Shown here piece by piece: positions 1 to 7,953 of a DNA stretch of 56,207 nucleotides. The stretch comes from Burkholderiales bacterium (lineage in GTDB: Bacteria; Pseudomonadota; Gammaproteobacteria; Burkholderiales; Burkholderiaceae_C). Within the stretch, counting starts at the first letter, position 1. Every line of letters begins with the position of its first letter. A program made the position numbers and the translations under genes. A model generated the notes under the pieces. That model did not search any database and was not told the DNA's origin. It worked only from the letters and a program-made list of their open reading frames with translations. The DNA lies in contig CANFIH010000007.1 of NCBI GenBank assembly GCA_947446855.1, forward strand, positions 1 through 56,207. Reading direction: 5' to 3'.

Positions 1-67
1 CGTGGCGCAAGTGCTGCAATTGGATGGCCGCGTGCATGGCACGTTAGTGCCCGGCCCTGGCCACTGA
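1..67 (+). CDS. 3' end of an unidentified gene (partial)
   Basis: An open frame beginning at base 2 reaches a TGA at 65-67, giving a 21-residue tail that ends in LVPGPGH. The piece is too short to assign to a family. It is taken as the C-terminus of a gene entering from the left because the frame is open to the window edge and a co-directional gene follows 35 bases later. Confidence 0.3.
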   Translation, partial: VAQVLQLDGRVHGTLVPGPGH

Positions 68-102
68 CCGAACACCTCACCTCACCCATTGACGGGAAAA
101 GT

Positions 103-879
103 ATGACGCAACTGGTCTTTATTACGGGAGCTTCCAGCGGCATTGGTCAGGCGCTGGCGCTGCGCTTCTATTCAGAAGGTTTCAATCTGGCGCTTCTGGC
201 CCGTCGCAGCGATGCAATACAAGACTGGGTCCGTAAGCAAAGCATCGATCCTGCGCGCGTGCGCATCTACAACGCGGATGTGGCCACTGTGGAAAGCGTT
301 GTGGCGGCTGCCCGACAATGTTTGCTGAACCAAGGCCTGCCGGATGTGGTGATTGCCAACGCCGGCATCAGTATTGGAATGGATACGGCAGTGCGCTCCG
401 ATCTGGATGTCATGGCGCAAATTTTTGCCACCAACAACATTGGACTGGCCGCAACCTTTCATCCGTTTATCGACGCTTTTTGTGCGCGTGGATCCGGCAC
501 GTTGGTTGGAATTGGAAGTGTGGCGGGCATCCGGGGCATTCCGGGTCATGGTGCCTATAGCGCAAGCAAAGCCGCTGTCATTGCCTATTGCGAAAGCCTT
601 CGTGGTGAATTGCGCTCCAAAGGAGTGACCGTTGTCACCATCTGTCCTGGATATATCGATACGCCATTGACCCGCCAGAACCGCTACTCGATGCCGTTTC
701 TTATGACGGCGGACAGCTTTGCTGCGAAGGCCTACAAGGCCATTGCCGCGGGAAGTAGCTACCGCGTCATCCCCTGGCAAATGGGTGGCGTGGCCGCCTT
801 GCTGCGCTTGTTACCCAATTGGTTGTTCGACAAGGTTTTTTCGGGACGACCGCGCAAGCGCCGCGCCGACGCATCCTGA
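103..879 (+). CDS. SDR family NAD(P)-dependent oxidoreductase
   Basis: A 258-residue classical short-chain dehydrogenase/reductase. The Rossmann dinucleotide-binding motif TGASSGIG lies at residues 8-15, an NAG motif near residue 86, and the catalytic Ser and YSASK (Tyr-x-x-x-Lys) near residues 140 and 154-158. After PGYIDTP the C-terminus carries a hydrophobic stretch and a basic RPRKRR tail, as in SDRs that sit on membranes and act on lipid or fatty-acyl substrates; the substrate cannot be read. The start ATG at 103 follows a GGGAAAAG ribosome-binding sequence. The gene ends at a bidirectional terminator shared with the convergent RRM gene. Family assignment is firm; the specific reaction is unknown. 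Confidence 0.9.
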   Translation: MTQLVFITGASSGIGQALALRFYSEGFNLALLARRSDAIQDWVRKQSIDPARVRIYNADVATVESVVAAARQCLLNQGLPDVVIANAGISIGMDTAVRSDLDVMAQIFATNNIGLAATFHPFIDAFCARGSGTLVGIGSVAGIRGIPGHGAYSASKAAVIAYCESLRGELRSKGVTVVTICPGYIDTPLTRQNRYSMPFLMTADSFAAKAYKAIAAGSSYRVIPWQMGGVAALLRLLPNWLFDKVFSGRPRKRRADAS

Positions 880-905
880 CTTGACAATACAGATTCCAAA
901 AATGT

Positions 906-931
906 AAAAAGGACCCGAAGGTCCTTTTTTT
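906..931. terminator. Bidirectional intrinsic terminator
   Basis: AAAAAGGACC, loop CGAA, GGTCCTTTTTTT. It sits between two convergent genes and has an A-run on one side and a T-run on the other, so it can end transcripts from both the SDR gene and the RNA-binding protein gene. Confidence 0.85.
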
Positions 932-945
932 ACGCAGATTTCAGC

Positions 946-1377
946 TTAGTAGCTGGAGCCACGGCCACCGCCGTAACCGCCGCCGCCGGAGCGTCCGCCG
1001 CCACCGCCGCCGTATCCACCACCGCCGCCGCCGCCGCCGGAGCGTCCACCGCCACCGCCGCCGTAACCGCCGCCACCGCCGCCAGCACCACCACCGAAGC
1101 CGCCGCCACCGGAGCGGGGAGGACGTGGTTCCATCGGACGGGCTTCGTTAACAACCAAGCCACGGCCACCATACTGTTGGCCATTGACGCCACTGATAGC
1201 GGCTTGCGCTTCAGCATCGCTGCCCATTTCCACAAAGCCGAAGCCCTTGGAACGGCCAGTGTCACGTTCCATCATGACTTTGGCGCTTGTGACGGTACCG
1301 TGGGGAGCGAATGCTTGCTGCAGGTCTTCGTCACGGAAAGAATATGGCAGGTTGCCAACGTAAAGTTTGTTGCCCAT
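946..1377 (-). CDS. Glycine-rich RRM RNA-binding protein
   Basis: A 143-residue protein with one RNA recognition motif at about residues 2-80 (RNP2-like KLYVGNLPY, RNP1-like KGFGFVEM) followed by a C-terminal tail of Gly runs broken by Tyr and Arg-Ser (GGGGYGGG, GRSGGGG). This is the architecture of the cold-induced RNA-binding proteins of cyanobacteria and proteobacteria, which act as RNA chaperones. The start at 1377 was chosen because the RRM begins there and a GAGGAG ribosome-binding site precedes it; the frame stays open upstream to 1524 but that part is not RRM-like. The roughly 200-base AT-rich region upstream could be a structured, cold-responsive 5' leader, which is inference. Confidence 0.92.
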   Translation of the reverse strand: MGNKLYVGNLPYSFRDEDLQQAFAPHGTVTSAKVMMERDTGRSKGFGFVEMGSDAEAQAAISGVNGQQYGGRGLVVNEARPMEPRPPRSGGGGFGGGAGGGGGGYGGGGGGRSGGGGGGGGYGGGGGGRSGGGGYGGGRGSSY

Positions 1378-1576
1378 AAAGGACTCCTCAAAATAACTCA
1401 AAACGCGATGGAGTCCAAAACCGCAATCAACAAACCAATAAAGACTTATAGCAGACGCGAAACTGACTAAACACCGCAAACTTCCCCGCCAGATTTCTGA
1501 CAAGGCTGTTTCATTATGCGTCAATTTTTAAAACATGCCTAATTTTTTTTAAATAGCATGCAATGCACGGAGTGCG

Positions 1577-1774
1577 TCAGTCCGACACTGTGTAGTTGCG
1601 CCATTGTTTCAGGTTGTTTCGCATGGCCAGCATTTGGCGCTCGAAACGCGGGCAGGCCTTGCATGCCAGCAAATGCAGACGTAAGGCCAGCCGGTCCGGC
1701 CAAGCCAGAGCGCGGTCCTCGCGCGCTACCATGAGGCCGGCGGCTTCCTTGCAGGTTCTTCTGAGTGGTATCAC
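1577..1774 (-). CDS. Zinc-finger (zf-HC2 type) anti-sigma factor
   Basis: A 65-residue protein with a His-x3-Cys-x2-Cys arrangement (HLLACKAC) preceded by a Cys near residue 8, the pattern of the zf-HC2 zinc-binding anti-sigma domain. No membrane helix follows, so it would be a soluble anti-sigma factor. Its ATG overlaps the stop of the upstream sigma gene in an ATGA arrangement, so the two are translationally coupled. By context it should hold the ECF sigma factor inactive until a metal or oxidative signal disturbs the zinc site; the signal is not visible in the sequence. Confidence 0.75.
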   Translation of the reverse strand: MIPLRRTCKEAAGLMVAREDRALAWPDRLALRLHLLACKACPRFERQMLAMRNNLKQWRNYTVSD

Positions 1775-2340
1775 GATTGAAGTGTCTTTCCATACCAGTT
1801 CAACTCAAGGCATTCGCGCAAGCGCAAGCGGGCGCGGTGGAGTTGTACGTACAAGTTGGTCGGCGTCAGTCCCAATTCCTTACAAATTTCTTCGCTGCTG
1901 AGTTCCAGCCATTCGCGCATCAGGAACAAACGTCCCTGTGCTGCGGGTAACTGCTTTGTGCATGCCTCCAGCACCTCAAAAAACTGGCGGCTGCTGGCTT
2001 GATGCTCTGGGTTTCCCCAGTCTGCCGGGGGTTCCACAAAATGTCCGTCGGTCTGGAAACCCAGGTAATCCAGCGGGTCTTCGGTGTCGTCATCTGCAAT
2101 GGTTGACTGGCTGATCTCACGGCCGTGCCGGCGCAAGGCATCAACCACCTTGTGTTTCAGGATTCCAACCAGCCAGGTTTTGAGTTGCGAGCGGTTGCCG
2201 AAGGCCTGCGGCTTGACTAAGGCTGCCAGGACGACCTCCGAGACAGCATCTTCCGCCCAGGCTTCATTGCGTAGTTGCAGGCGTGCGAATTTCAGCAGGT
2301 AACCGCGTAGGTCGGCAACTTGATTTTCGAAGTTGGGCAT
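1771..2340 (-). CDS. ECF-type sigma-70 family RNA polymerase sigma factor
   Basis: About 189 residues. Sigma region 2 lies near residues 10-75 (RGYLLKFARLQLRN, then EDAVSEVVLAAL and LKTWLVGILKHKVVDALR). Region 4 is C-terminal (SSEEICKELGLTPTNLYVQLHRARLRLREC), a helix-turn-helix that reads the -35 element. There is no region 1 or 3, so it is an extracytoplasmic-function type. The start is uncertain: Met at 2340 is given, Met at 2367 and a TTG at 2394 are alternatives, and none has a good ribosome-binding site. It is divergent from the bufferin operon and coupled to a zinc-finger anti-sigma gene, so that operon is the likely target. ECF control of DUF2282/DUF692 clusters is known from other proteobacteria. 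Confidence 0.88.
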   Translation of the reverse strand: MPNFENQVADLRGYLLKFARLQLRNEAWAEDAVSEVVLAALVKPQAFGNRSQLKTWLVGILKHKVVDALRRHGREISQSTIADDDTEDPLDYLGFQTDGHFVEPPADWGNPEHQASSRQFFEVLEACTKQLPAAQGRLFLMREWLELSSEEICKELGLTPTNLYVQLHRARLRLRECLELNWYGKTLQS

Positions 2341-2529
2341 GGGACGGTGCTGGTCAGGTTGGCGCATTTTAGTGCCGGTGAAAATTGAAACCAATCAACG
2401 AAAGGTGTGCGTCTGTGTAAGAAGACGCGTGCTTCATGGACTAACGGTTGAAGTCGCACAATACGGGACAAAAAACCCTTGTGTGCTTGCTTTATATTTT
2501 CTTCTCCAACCCATTCAAAGGACTCACCC

Positions 2530-2799
2530 ATGAAACAAGCCGCCCTGATCGCCGCTACGGCCGCCACCTTGATGACAGTGGCACTGGCATCCGCTCCCGC
2601 CGCCGCTGCCGAAAAAGAAAAATGCTTCGGCATCGCGAAGGCAGGACAGAACGACTGCGCCAGCACCACGGGCGGGCATTCCTGCGCCGGCCAAGCCAAG
2701 GTCGATATGGACAAGACTGAATGGAAATACGTTGCGGCAGGAACTTGCAAGTCCATGAATGGCTTGACTGCGGACGAAGCCAAAAAGCTCAAGAGCTAA
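2530..2799 (+). CDS. bufA: Bufferin-type peptide precursor (DUF2282, BufA-like)
   Basis: An 89-residue protein with a Sec signal peptide ([11 protein letters not shown] to ASAPAAAA) and a mature part carrying four conserved cysteines in the contexts KCFGIA, NDCAS, HSCAG and GTCKS. This is the DUF2282 family, now recognised as precursors of ribosomally made, modified, copper-binding bufferins. The next two genes encode the expected cysteine-modifying MNIO enzyme and its partner. The ATG at 2530 is preceded by AAAGGA and is the only start that gives a signal peptide. Family knowledge says the cysteines become 5-thiooxazoles that bind copper in the periplasm; that modification here is inferred from context. 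Confidence 0.88.
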   Translation: MKQAALIAATAATLMTVALASAPAAAAEKEKCFGIAKAGQNDCASTTGGHSCAGQAKVDMDKTEWKYVAAGTCKSMNGLTADEAKKLKS

Positions 2800-2825
2800 G
2801 GATACGCCCACGCTGATATACCGCC

Positions 2826-3749
2826 ATGCCGCCCGATTCGCCCCGACCGCCCGGGCGCCTTGATGCCGGGGTGCTGGAGATCGGCATAGGCTGGCGCCAG
2901 GCGCATTACGCGCAGTTGCTGCAAGAGCGTCCCCAACTGGATTTTCTGGAAGTTCATTCCGAGAACTTTTTTGGGCGCGGCGGTGCTGCGCTTGCAGTGC
3001 TGGAGTGCGGCCGCAGCAGTTATCCGATTAGTCTGCATGGCGTAGGCCTGTCTCTCGGTTCGGCCGTGGGGCTGGACCCATGGCACATGGATCAGCTGGC
3101 CTGGCTGGTGGAGCGTGTGGCCCCTGTGCGCATCAGCGACCATGCGAGTTTTTCCCGGGGTGTGGTCGCAGGCGCGCCCGTGCATGCGTCCGACTTGCTG
3201 CCCCTGCCCTTCACTGCAGAGGCACTGAATGTGCTGTGTGCCAATGTGCAGCACGTACAGGAGCGGCTGCACAGGCGTTTCATGGTGGAAAACCTGTCAG
3301 CCTATGTGCATTGGAAGTCGCCCAGGGAGCACACCCTGGCAGAACCCGTTTTTTTGAATACCCTGGCGCAGCGCACAGGGTGCGCGCTGCTGGTGGATGT
3401 CAACAATATCTACGTCAATGCCCTGAATGCGCAATTGGCGGGGCAATGTGCAGACCCCTTGCTTGCCTGCATGGATTGGCTGGACCAGATTGCGCCGGAC
3501 CATTTGGCTGAACTGCACCTGGCCGGGCATTGCCGTGTTAGCGATGTGCATGGCGAGATCGTGATTGACGACCACGGTAGCCGCGTCTGCCCGCAGGTCT
3601 GGACCTTGTATCAATATGCGATCAGCCGCTTCGGCCCAGTGCCGACGCTGATCGAGTGGGATACCGATGTTCCGGAACTCAGCACCTTGCTCGATGAAGC
3701 GGCCCGCGCGCGCATCCTTGCCGGACAAGCCCTGGCGCTGTCGGCGTGA
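2826..3749 (+). CDS. bufB: DUF692 multinuclear non-heme iron oxidase (BufB-like)
   Basis: A 307-residue TIM-barrel protein of the DUF692/MNIO family. Visible metal-ligand signatures include HSENFF near residue 41, [11 protein letters not shown] near 68, ISDHASFS near 101, [10 protein letters not shown] near 158, DVNNIYVNA near 195, ELHLAGH near 233 and IEWDTDVPE near 277. MNIO enzymes use a di- or tri-iron centre and O2 to convert peptide cysteines into heterocycles. It begins 26 bases after the precursor gene, so its substrate is almost certainly that peptide. Length is normal for the family. The cytoplasmic modification step is established for the family; the product is inferred. Confidence 0.9.
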   Translation: MPPDSPRPPGRLDAGVLEIGIGWRQAHYAQLLQERPQLDFLEVHSENFFGRGGAALAVLECGRSSYPISLHGVGLSLGSAVGLDPWHMDQLAWLVERVAPVRISDHASFSRGVVAGAPVHASDLLPLPFTAEALNVLCANVQHVQERLHRRFMVENLSAYVHWKSPREHTLAEPVFLNTLAQRTGCALLVDVNNIYVNALNAQLAGQCADPLLACMDWLDQIAPDHLAELHLAGHCRVSDVHGEIVIDDHGSRVCPQVWTLYQYAISRFGPVPTLIEWDTDVPELSTLLDEAARARILAGQALALSA

Positions 3750-3777
3750 GCACAGCACATTGCACGGACGTTTTTCC

Positions 3778-4602
3778 ATGCCCATGAATACCCTGGCGGC
3801 CCAACAACAAGCGTTGCTGGCTGCGCTGTTTGACTGGCCGCCGCAGGAGGCAGTCATCCAGCTCAAAGCCCATGCAACTGGCACAGGTGCTGACCCTGAC
3901 CGGGGCCTCAAGGCCTACCAGGCCCATGGCCATATGCTGGCCGAGCGTGCTTTGCGTGCGGCTTACCCGGTGATGCACCAGTTGCTCGGCGAATCAAGCT
4001 TTGCCGATTTGGCGCGGGCGTTCTGGCACACCTGTCCGCCGGTTCACGGTGATATTGCCGTGTGGGGCGAGCGCTTGGCCGAGTTTGTTGGTCAAAGTGT
4101 GCAACTGCAGGGCGAACCCTATTTGACGGATGTGGCGCGGGTGGAGTGGGCGCTGCATCGCTGTGCGTCGGCGCCGGACCGTGAAGCCAATGTCCCAAGC
4201 CTTGCGCTGCTGACCACCGAAGATCCCCAAGCCCTGACCCTGCATCTGGCGCCGGGAGTCTATGCCTTTTCCAGCACCTGGCCGCTTGCCAGCCTATTGC
4301 TGGCGCATCTGGAGCACAGTCCACCTTTGGAGGAAGTCGGTGCGCAGCTACGCAGCCATACGCCACAGGATGTGGTGGTCTGGCGAGCCGGCTTTCAGCC
4401 CAGGCTGCGGCAGGCGTTGGCCGGTGAAGCGATCCTGTTGCAGGCCCTGCACAGTGACCTTGCACTGGGGCCGGCCCTGGATGCAGCGGCCGGACTGGAT
4501 TTTTCACTGTGGTTGCCACTGGCGGTGCAGACTGGCCTGGTGCTGGGAGCCGGCCGTCTTGCTGCGGCGTTACAAGCGGGACAGCGAATACAAGCCCGCT
4601 AA
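3778..4602 (+). CDS. bufC: DUF2063 family partner protein (BufC-like)
   Basis: A 274-residue protein whose N-terminal half (ALLAALFDW, then GLKAYQAHGHMLAERALRAAYPVMHQLLG, then ARAFWHTCPPVHGDIAVWGERLAEF) matches the DUF2063 putative DNA-binding domain found beside DUF692 proteins. In these clusters it serves as the RiPP-recognition partner that presents the precursor to the MNIO enzyme, so the old DNA-binding label is probably misleading. The frame is open back to 3667, inside bufB, but ATG 3778 (or 3784) is where the family similarity begins. It is the third gene of the operon and converges on the amt gene with a 40-base gap. Confidence 0.82.
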   Translation: MPMNTLAAQQQALLAALFDWPPQEAVIQLKAHATGTGADPDRGLKAYQAHGHMLAERALRAAYPVMHQLLGESSFADLARAFWHTCPPVHGDIAVWGERLAEFVGQSVQLQGEPYLTDVARVEWALHRCASAPDREANVPSLALLTTEDPQALTLHLAPGVYAFSSTWPLASLLLAHLEHSPPLEEVGAQLRSHTPQDVVVWRAGFQPRLRQALAGEAILLQALHSDLALGPALDAAAGLDFSLWLPLAVQTGLVLGAGRLAAALQAGQRIQAR

Positions 4603-4642
4603 GTGCCAGCTATCCGATCTGGCTTGTGCGCCTGAAGCCCAA

Positions 4643-5845
4643 CTACCAGTTCGCCTCGCGCTCCGGTGTGGCGCTGATCTTGTGGATGCTGAGGTCGGCG
4701 CCGTCAAATTCTTCCTCCTGACTCAGGCGCAGGCCCACTGTCACCTTGAGCAGTCCATAAACGGCAAAGCCGCTGACCAAAGCCCACAACACGCCCATGC
4801 CCGTGCCGACGAGTTGCGCGCCCATGCTCACACCACCCAAACCACCCAGGGCTTTGCTACCGAAAATGCCGGCGGCGACGCCACCCCAGGTGCCACACAA
4901 ACCATGCAGGGGCCAAACGCCCAGCACATCGTCAATCTTCCATTTGTTTTGTGTCAGGGTGAACATCAGTACAAAAATGGCACCCGCCACGCCGCCCACC
5001 ACCAGGGCACCCAGCGGGTGCATCAGGTCCGAGCCCGCGCATACCGCCACCAGACCGGCCAGCGGGCCGTTGTGCAAAAAGCCCGGATCGTTCTTGCCCA
5101 ACAGCAACGCCACCAGCGTGCCCCCCACCATGGCCATGAGCGAATTCACCGCCACCAGGCCGGAAATCTTGTCCAGCGTCTGTGCGCTCATGACGTTAAA
5201 GCCAAACCAGCCCACCGTCAGAATCCAGGCGCCCAGGGCCAGAAACGGGATGCTGCTGGGCGGATGCGCCGAGATCGCACCATCCTTGCGGTAGCGGTTG
5301 CGGCGCGCGCCCAGCAAAATGACCGCGCCCAAGGCAATCCAGCCGCCCACGGCATGCACCACCACGCTGCCCGCAAAGTCGTGGAATTCGGCGCCGGTAG
5401 CGGCTTTCAGCCAGGCCTGCACGCCAAAGTGCTGGTTCCAGGCAATGCCCTCAAAGAACGGATAGATCACGCCCACGATGGCCGCCGTGGCCATCAGTTG
5501 CGGCCAGAACTTGGCGCGCTCGGCAATGCCGCCGGAAATGATGGCGGGAATCGCCGCGGCAAAAGTCAGCAAAAAGAAAAACTTCACCAACTCGTAGCCA
5601 TTCTTGGCTGCCAGTTCCTCTGCGCCGACAAAGAAGCCGGTGCCATACGCCACGGAATAGCCGACCACAAAATAGACCACGGTGGACACCGAGAAGTCCA
5701 CCAGAATCTTGACCAGTGCATTGACCTGGTTCTTGCGGCGAACCGTACCCAGTTCCAGAAACGCGAAGCCCGCGTGCATGGCAAGCACCATGACGGCGCC
5801 CAACAAAATAAACAAGGCATTTGCGCCCTGTTGTAGTGCATCCAT
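4643..5845 (-). CDS. amt: Ammonium transporter (Amt/MEP family)
   Basis: A 400-residue polytopic membrane protein with the usual eleven hydrophobic segments. It has family signatures in GFAFLELGTVRRKN, FAGSVVVHAVGGWIALGAV (twin-His pore region), GWFGFNVMSA and VWPLHGLCGTWGGVAAGIFG. It conducts NH3/NH4+ across the inner membrane. The start at 5845 follows an AGAGG ribosome-binding site and gives the N-terminus MDALQQGAN without a signal peptide, unlike the second copy at 37968. No P-II gene is adjacent. A sigma-54-type promoter lies about 75-90 bases upstream, so expression under nitrogen limitation is likely. Confidence 0.95.
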   Translation of the reverse strand: MDALQQGANALFILLGAVMVLAMHAGFAFLELGTVRRKNQVNALVKILVDFSVSTVVYFVVGYSVAYGTGFFVGAEELAAKNGYELVKFFFLLTFAAAIPAIISGGIAERAKFWPQLMATAAIVGVIYPFFEGIAWNQHFGVQAWLKAATGAEFHDFAGSVVVHAVGGWIALGAVILLGARRNRYRKDGAISAHPPSSIPFLALGAWILTVGWFGFNVMSAQTLDKISGLVAVNSLMAMVGGTLVALLLGKNDPGFLHNGPLAGLVAVCAGSDLMHPLGALVVGGVAGAIFVLMFTLTQNKWKIDDVLGVWPLHGLCGTWGGVAAGIFGSKALGGLGGVSMGAQLVGTGMGVLWALVSGFAVYGLLKVTVGLRLSQEEEFDGADLSIHKISATPEREANW

Positions 5846-5917
5846 AAACAACCTCTTGGAAATAATGCTTTGAAGCGGTGCAGAAAAGTCGGTGAAATCA
5901 CTTTTGCACCATTTGTA

Positions 5918-5933
5918 AGCAAAAAGCACGCCA
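5918..5933 (-). promoter_or_regulatory. Probable sigma-54 (-24/-12) promoter of amt
   Basis: On the minus strand the sequence is TGGCGTGCTTTTTGCT. Against the consensus TGGCACG-N4-TTGCW it keeps the GG of the -24 element, the GC of the -12 element and the exact spacing, with two changes in the -24 box. It lies 73 bases before the amt start codon. Confidence 0.6.
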
Positions 5934-5947
5934 AAAAAGAGCGTCGG

Positions 5948-5971
5948 GGTGCAATGGCACTTGTTGGTGCA
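5948..5971 (-). promoter_or_regulatory. Possible NtrC half-sites upstream of amt
   Basis: Two GGTGCA half-sites (5948-5953 and 5966-5971), read as TGCACC on the minus strand, lie just upstream of the sigma-54 promoter. GGTGCA/TGCACC is the conserved arm of the NtrC operator. Neither site has a good second arm, so this is suggestive only. Confidence 0.35.
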
Positions 5972-6007
5972 TCAGGGGCTGCTTGATATACTGAAGGCAG
6001 CGCCAAT

Positions 6008-6035
6008 TTGCTCCAGCTTGCGGGCGCTATATAAA
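6008..6035 (+). promoter_or_regulatory. Possible sigma-70 promoter of the metX leader
   Basis: TTGCTC (6008-6013), 16 bases, then TATAAA (6030-6035), within a TATATAAATA stretch. It would start a transcript near 6042 that runs into the terminator at 6064-6097 and then metX. Confidence 0.4.
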
Positions 6036-6063
6036 TACAGCTAAAGACGGACCGACCCAAACT

Positions 6064-6097
6064 CCCGGCCTCGTTGAACGCGACGCCGGGTTTTTTT
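6064..6097 (+). terminator. Intrinsic terminator inside the metX leader
   Basis: CCCGGC and TCG pair with CGA and GCCGGG around a short loop with one C/C mismatch, followed by TTTTTTT. No gene on the plus strand ends just before it, and it lies between a promoter-like sequence and metX. It therefore looks like an attenuator or the end of a short leader RNA of about 55 nt. No known riboswitch class was recognised in the upstream part. Confidence 0.6.
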
Positions 6098-6148
6098 GCT
6101 TTTGGGGTTTGCTTGGGAACACATTTGGGAACGAACTTGGACAGGCCA

Positions 6149-7309
6149 ATGATTGCCACCGCGCAAAGCATGAAGTTTGATGCGCCGCTGCCGCTGCAAA
6201 GCGGTGCCGTCCTGCGTGACTATGCGCTGTCGTACGAGACCTACGGCACGCTCAACGCCCACCAGTCCAACGCTGTACTGGTCTGCCATGCGCTCAACGC
6301 CTCGCACCATGTGGCGGGTGTCTACGAAGGCCAGCCCAACTCCGAAGGCTGGTGGGACAACATGATCGGCCCGGGCAAGGCGCTGGACACCAACCAGTTC
6401 TTTGTCATCGGCATCAACAACCTGGGCTCCTGCTTCGGCTCCACCGGCCCCATGCACACCAACCCGGACACGGGCAAGGCCTACGGCACCGACTTTCCCG
6501 TGGTTACTGTTGAGGACTGGGTGGATGCGCAAGCGCGCCTGCTGGACGCGCTGGGTATCCAGAAGCTGGCTGTGGTCATGGGCGGCTCATTGGGCGGTAT
6601 GCAGGCCCTGAGCTGGACGCTGCGCTACCCCGAGCGTGTGGGCCATGCTCTGGTGATTGCCAGTGCGCCCAACCTCAACGCCGAAAACATTGCCTTTAAC
6701 GAAGTGGCGCGTCGCGCCATCGTGACCGATCCGGACTTCCATGGTGGCCATTTTTACGACCATGGCGTGGTGCCCAAGCGCGGTCTGCGCATTGCCCGCA
6801 TGATTGGCCACATCACGTATCTGAGTGACGACGTGATGAATGAGAAGTTTGGCCGCCAACTGCGTGCTGCCGCCCAAGCTGCCAAAAACGGCGAGCCGGA
6901 GCAACTGGCCAGCTACCTGTACAGCACGCAAGAGGCAGAGTTCCAGATCGAGAGCTATCTGCGCTACCAGGGCGACAAGTTTGCCGAGTATTTCGACGCC
7001 AATACCTACCTGTTGATCACCCGTGCGCTGGATTACTTTGACCCGGCGCGCAACTTTGGCGGCGATCTGAACCAGGCGCTGGCAGCGGCCACCTGCAAAT
7101 TCCTGATCGTCAGCTTCACCACCGACTGGCGTTTCGCACCCAAGCGCAGCCGAGAGATTGTCAAGGCCTTGCTGCAGAACCAGCGCCAAGTCAGCTACGC
7201 CGAGATCGACGCGCCGCACGGCCACGACGCCTTTTTGCTCAACGACCCGCGCTACAAGAATGTGGTGCGCAGTTATTTCGATGGCGTGGCCCGGGAGTTT
7301 TTGAAATGA
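6149..7309 (+). CDS. metX: Homoserine O-acyltransferase MetX
   Basis: A 386-residue alpha/beta-hydrolase-fold enzyme that activates homoserine with an acyl-CoA, the first committed step of methionine synthesis. It has the nucleophile elbow GGSLGG near residue 150, an Asp in FTTDWRF and the catalytic His in APHGHDAF near the C-terminus, together with ALNASHH and [12 protein letters not shown] oxyanion-side motifs. ATG 6149 follows GGACAGG; the frame is open to 6074 but that part overlaps the leader terminator. Many betaproteobacterial MetX proteins use succinyl- rather than acetyl-CoA, so the acyl donor is left open. Its last four bases overlap metW (ATGA), the usual pairing. Confidence 0.95.
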   Translation: MIATAQSMKFDAPLPLQSGAVLRDYALSYETYGTLNAHQSNAVLVCHALNASHHVAGVYEGQPNSEGWWDNMIGPGKALDTNQFFVIGINNLGSCFGSTGPMHTNPDTGKAYGTDFPVVTVEDWVDAQARLLDALGIQKLAVVMGGSLGGMQALSWTLRYPERVGHALVIASAPNLNAENIAFNEVARRAIVTDPDFHGGHFYDHGVVPKRGLRIARMIGHITYLSDDVMNEKFGRQLRAAAQAAKNGEPEQLASYLYSTQEAEFQIESYLRYQGDKFAEYFDANTYLLITRALDYFDPARNFGGDLNQALAAATCKFLIVSFTTDWRFAPKRSREIVKALLQNQRQVSYAEIDAPHGHDAFLLNDPRYKNVVRSYFDGVAREFLK

Positions 7310-7887
7310 GCGACGCCACCATCCAACGCGCCATTGCCGAGCTGGTGCCCAAGGGTTCGCGCGTGCTCGACCTGGGCTGCGGCGACGGCGCCATGCTCGA
7401 TTACCTGCAGCGCGAGCGCGGCTGCACCGGCTACGGCATCGAGCTGGCCGATGCCAACGTGCTGGCCTGCATCGCGCGCGGCGTCAACGTCATCCAGCTC
7501 AATCTGGATGAAGGCCTGGCGATATTTGAAGATGCCTCGTTTGACGTGGTGCTGCAGATCGACACCTTGCAGCATTTGCGCAATGCCGAGGTGATGCTGC
7601 GTGAGACGGCGCGCGTGGGCCGTGTGGGCATCGTCGCCTTCCCTAATTTCGCCCATTGGCCCAACCGCCTGAGCGTGTTGCAGGGCCGCATGCCGGTGAC
7701 CAAGCGCCTGCCCTACCAGTGGTACGACACACCGAATATCCGCGTCGGCACCCACGCCGACCTGGCTGACCTGGCGCAGCGCAATGGCCTGCGCGTGCTC
7801 GATAGCTTTGGCCTGCAAGAGGGCCGCACCGTGCGCTTTGCGCCCAACTGGTTTGCCGGGACTTCGGTGTACAAGCTGGCGCGCTAA
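7306..7887 (+). CDS. metW: Methionine biosynthesis protein MetW
   Basis: A 193-residue protein with a SAM-methyltransferase-like fold. Motif I appears as [12 protein letters not shown] at about residues 20-31 and a [12 protein letters not shown] segment near 80. MetW is regularly encoded with metX in proteobacteria that lack MetA, and it is required for or stimulates homoserine acylation; its own biochemical reaction is not settled. The start overlaps the metX stop by four bases, so translation is coupled. Length and C-terminal [11 protein letters not shown] ending are typical. Confidence 0.93.
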   Translation: MSDATIQRAIAELVPKGSRVLDLGCGDGAMLDYLQRERGCTGYGIELADANVLACIARGVNVIQLNLDEGLAIFEDASFDVVLQIDTLQHLRNAEVMLRETARVGRVGIVAFPNFAHWPNRLSVLQGRMPVTKRLPYQWYDTPNIRVGTHADLADLAQRNGLRVLDSFGLQEGRTVRFAPNWFAGTSVYKLAR

Positions 7888-7953
7888 GCAGGGAAGGGCC
7901 ACTGCGTGGCATCATTCCCCTCTCATCTGCCAGCCATTGAGACAGGAAACCCC

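Noticed and set aside
1378-1576. Small RNA gene in the AT-rich region upstream of the RRM gene.
   Set aside because: No terminator or paired promoter was found; it is more simply the 5' leader and promoter of the RRM gene.
4262-5836. A 524-codon plus-strand frame across the end of bufC and amt.
   Set aside because: It spans two real convergent genes in the wrong frame or strand and has no recognisable domain.
6008-6148. SAM-II or other known riboswitch before metX.
   Set aside because: A GCTAAAG stretch recalls part of SAM-II, but the rest of the conserved core and pseudoknot could not be matched.
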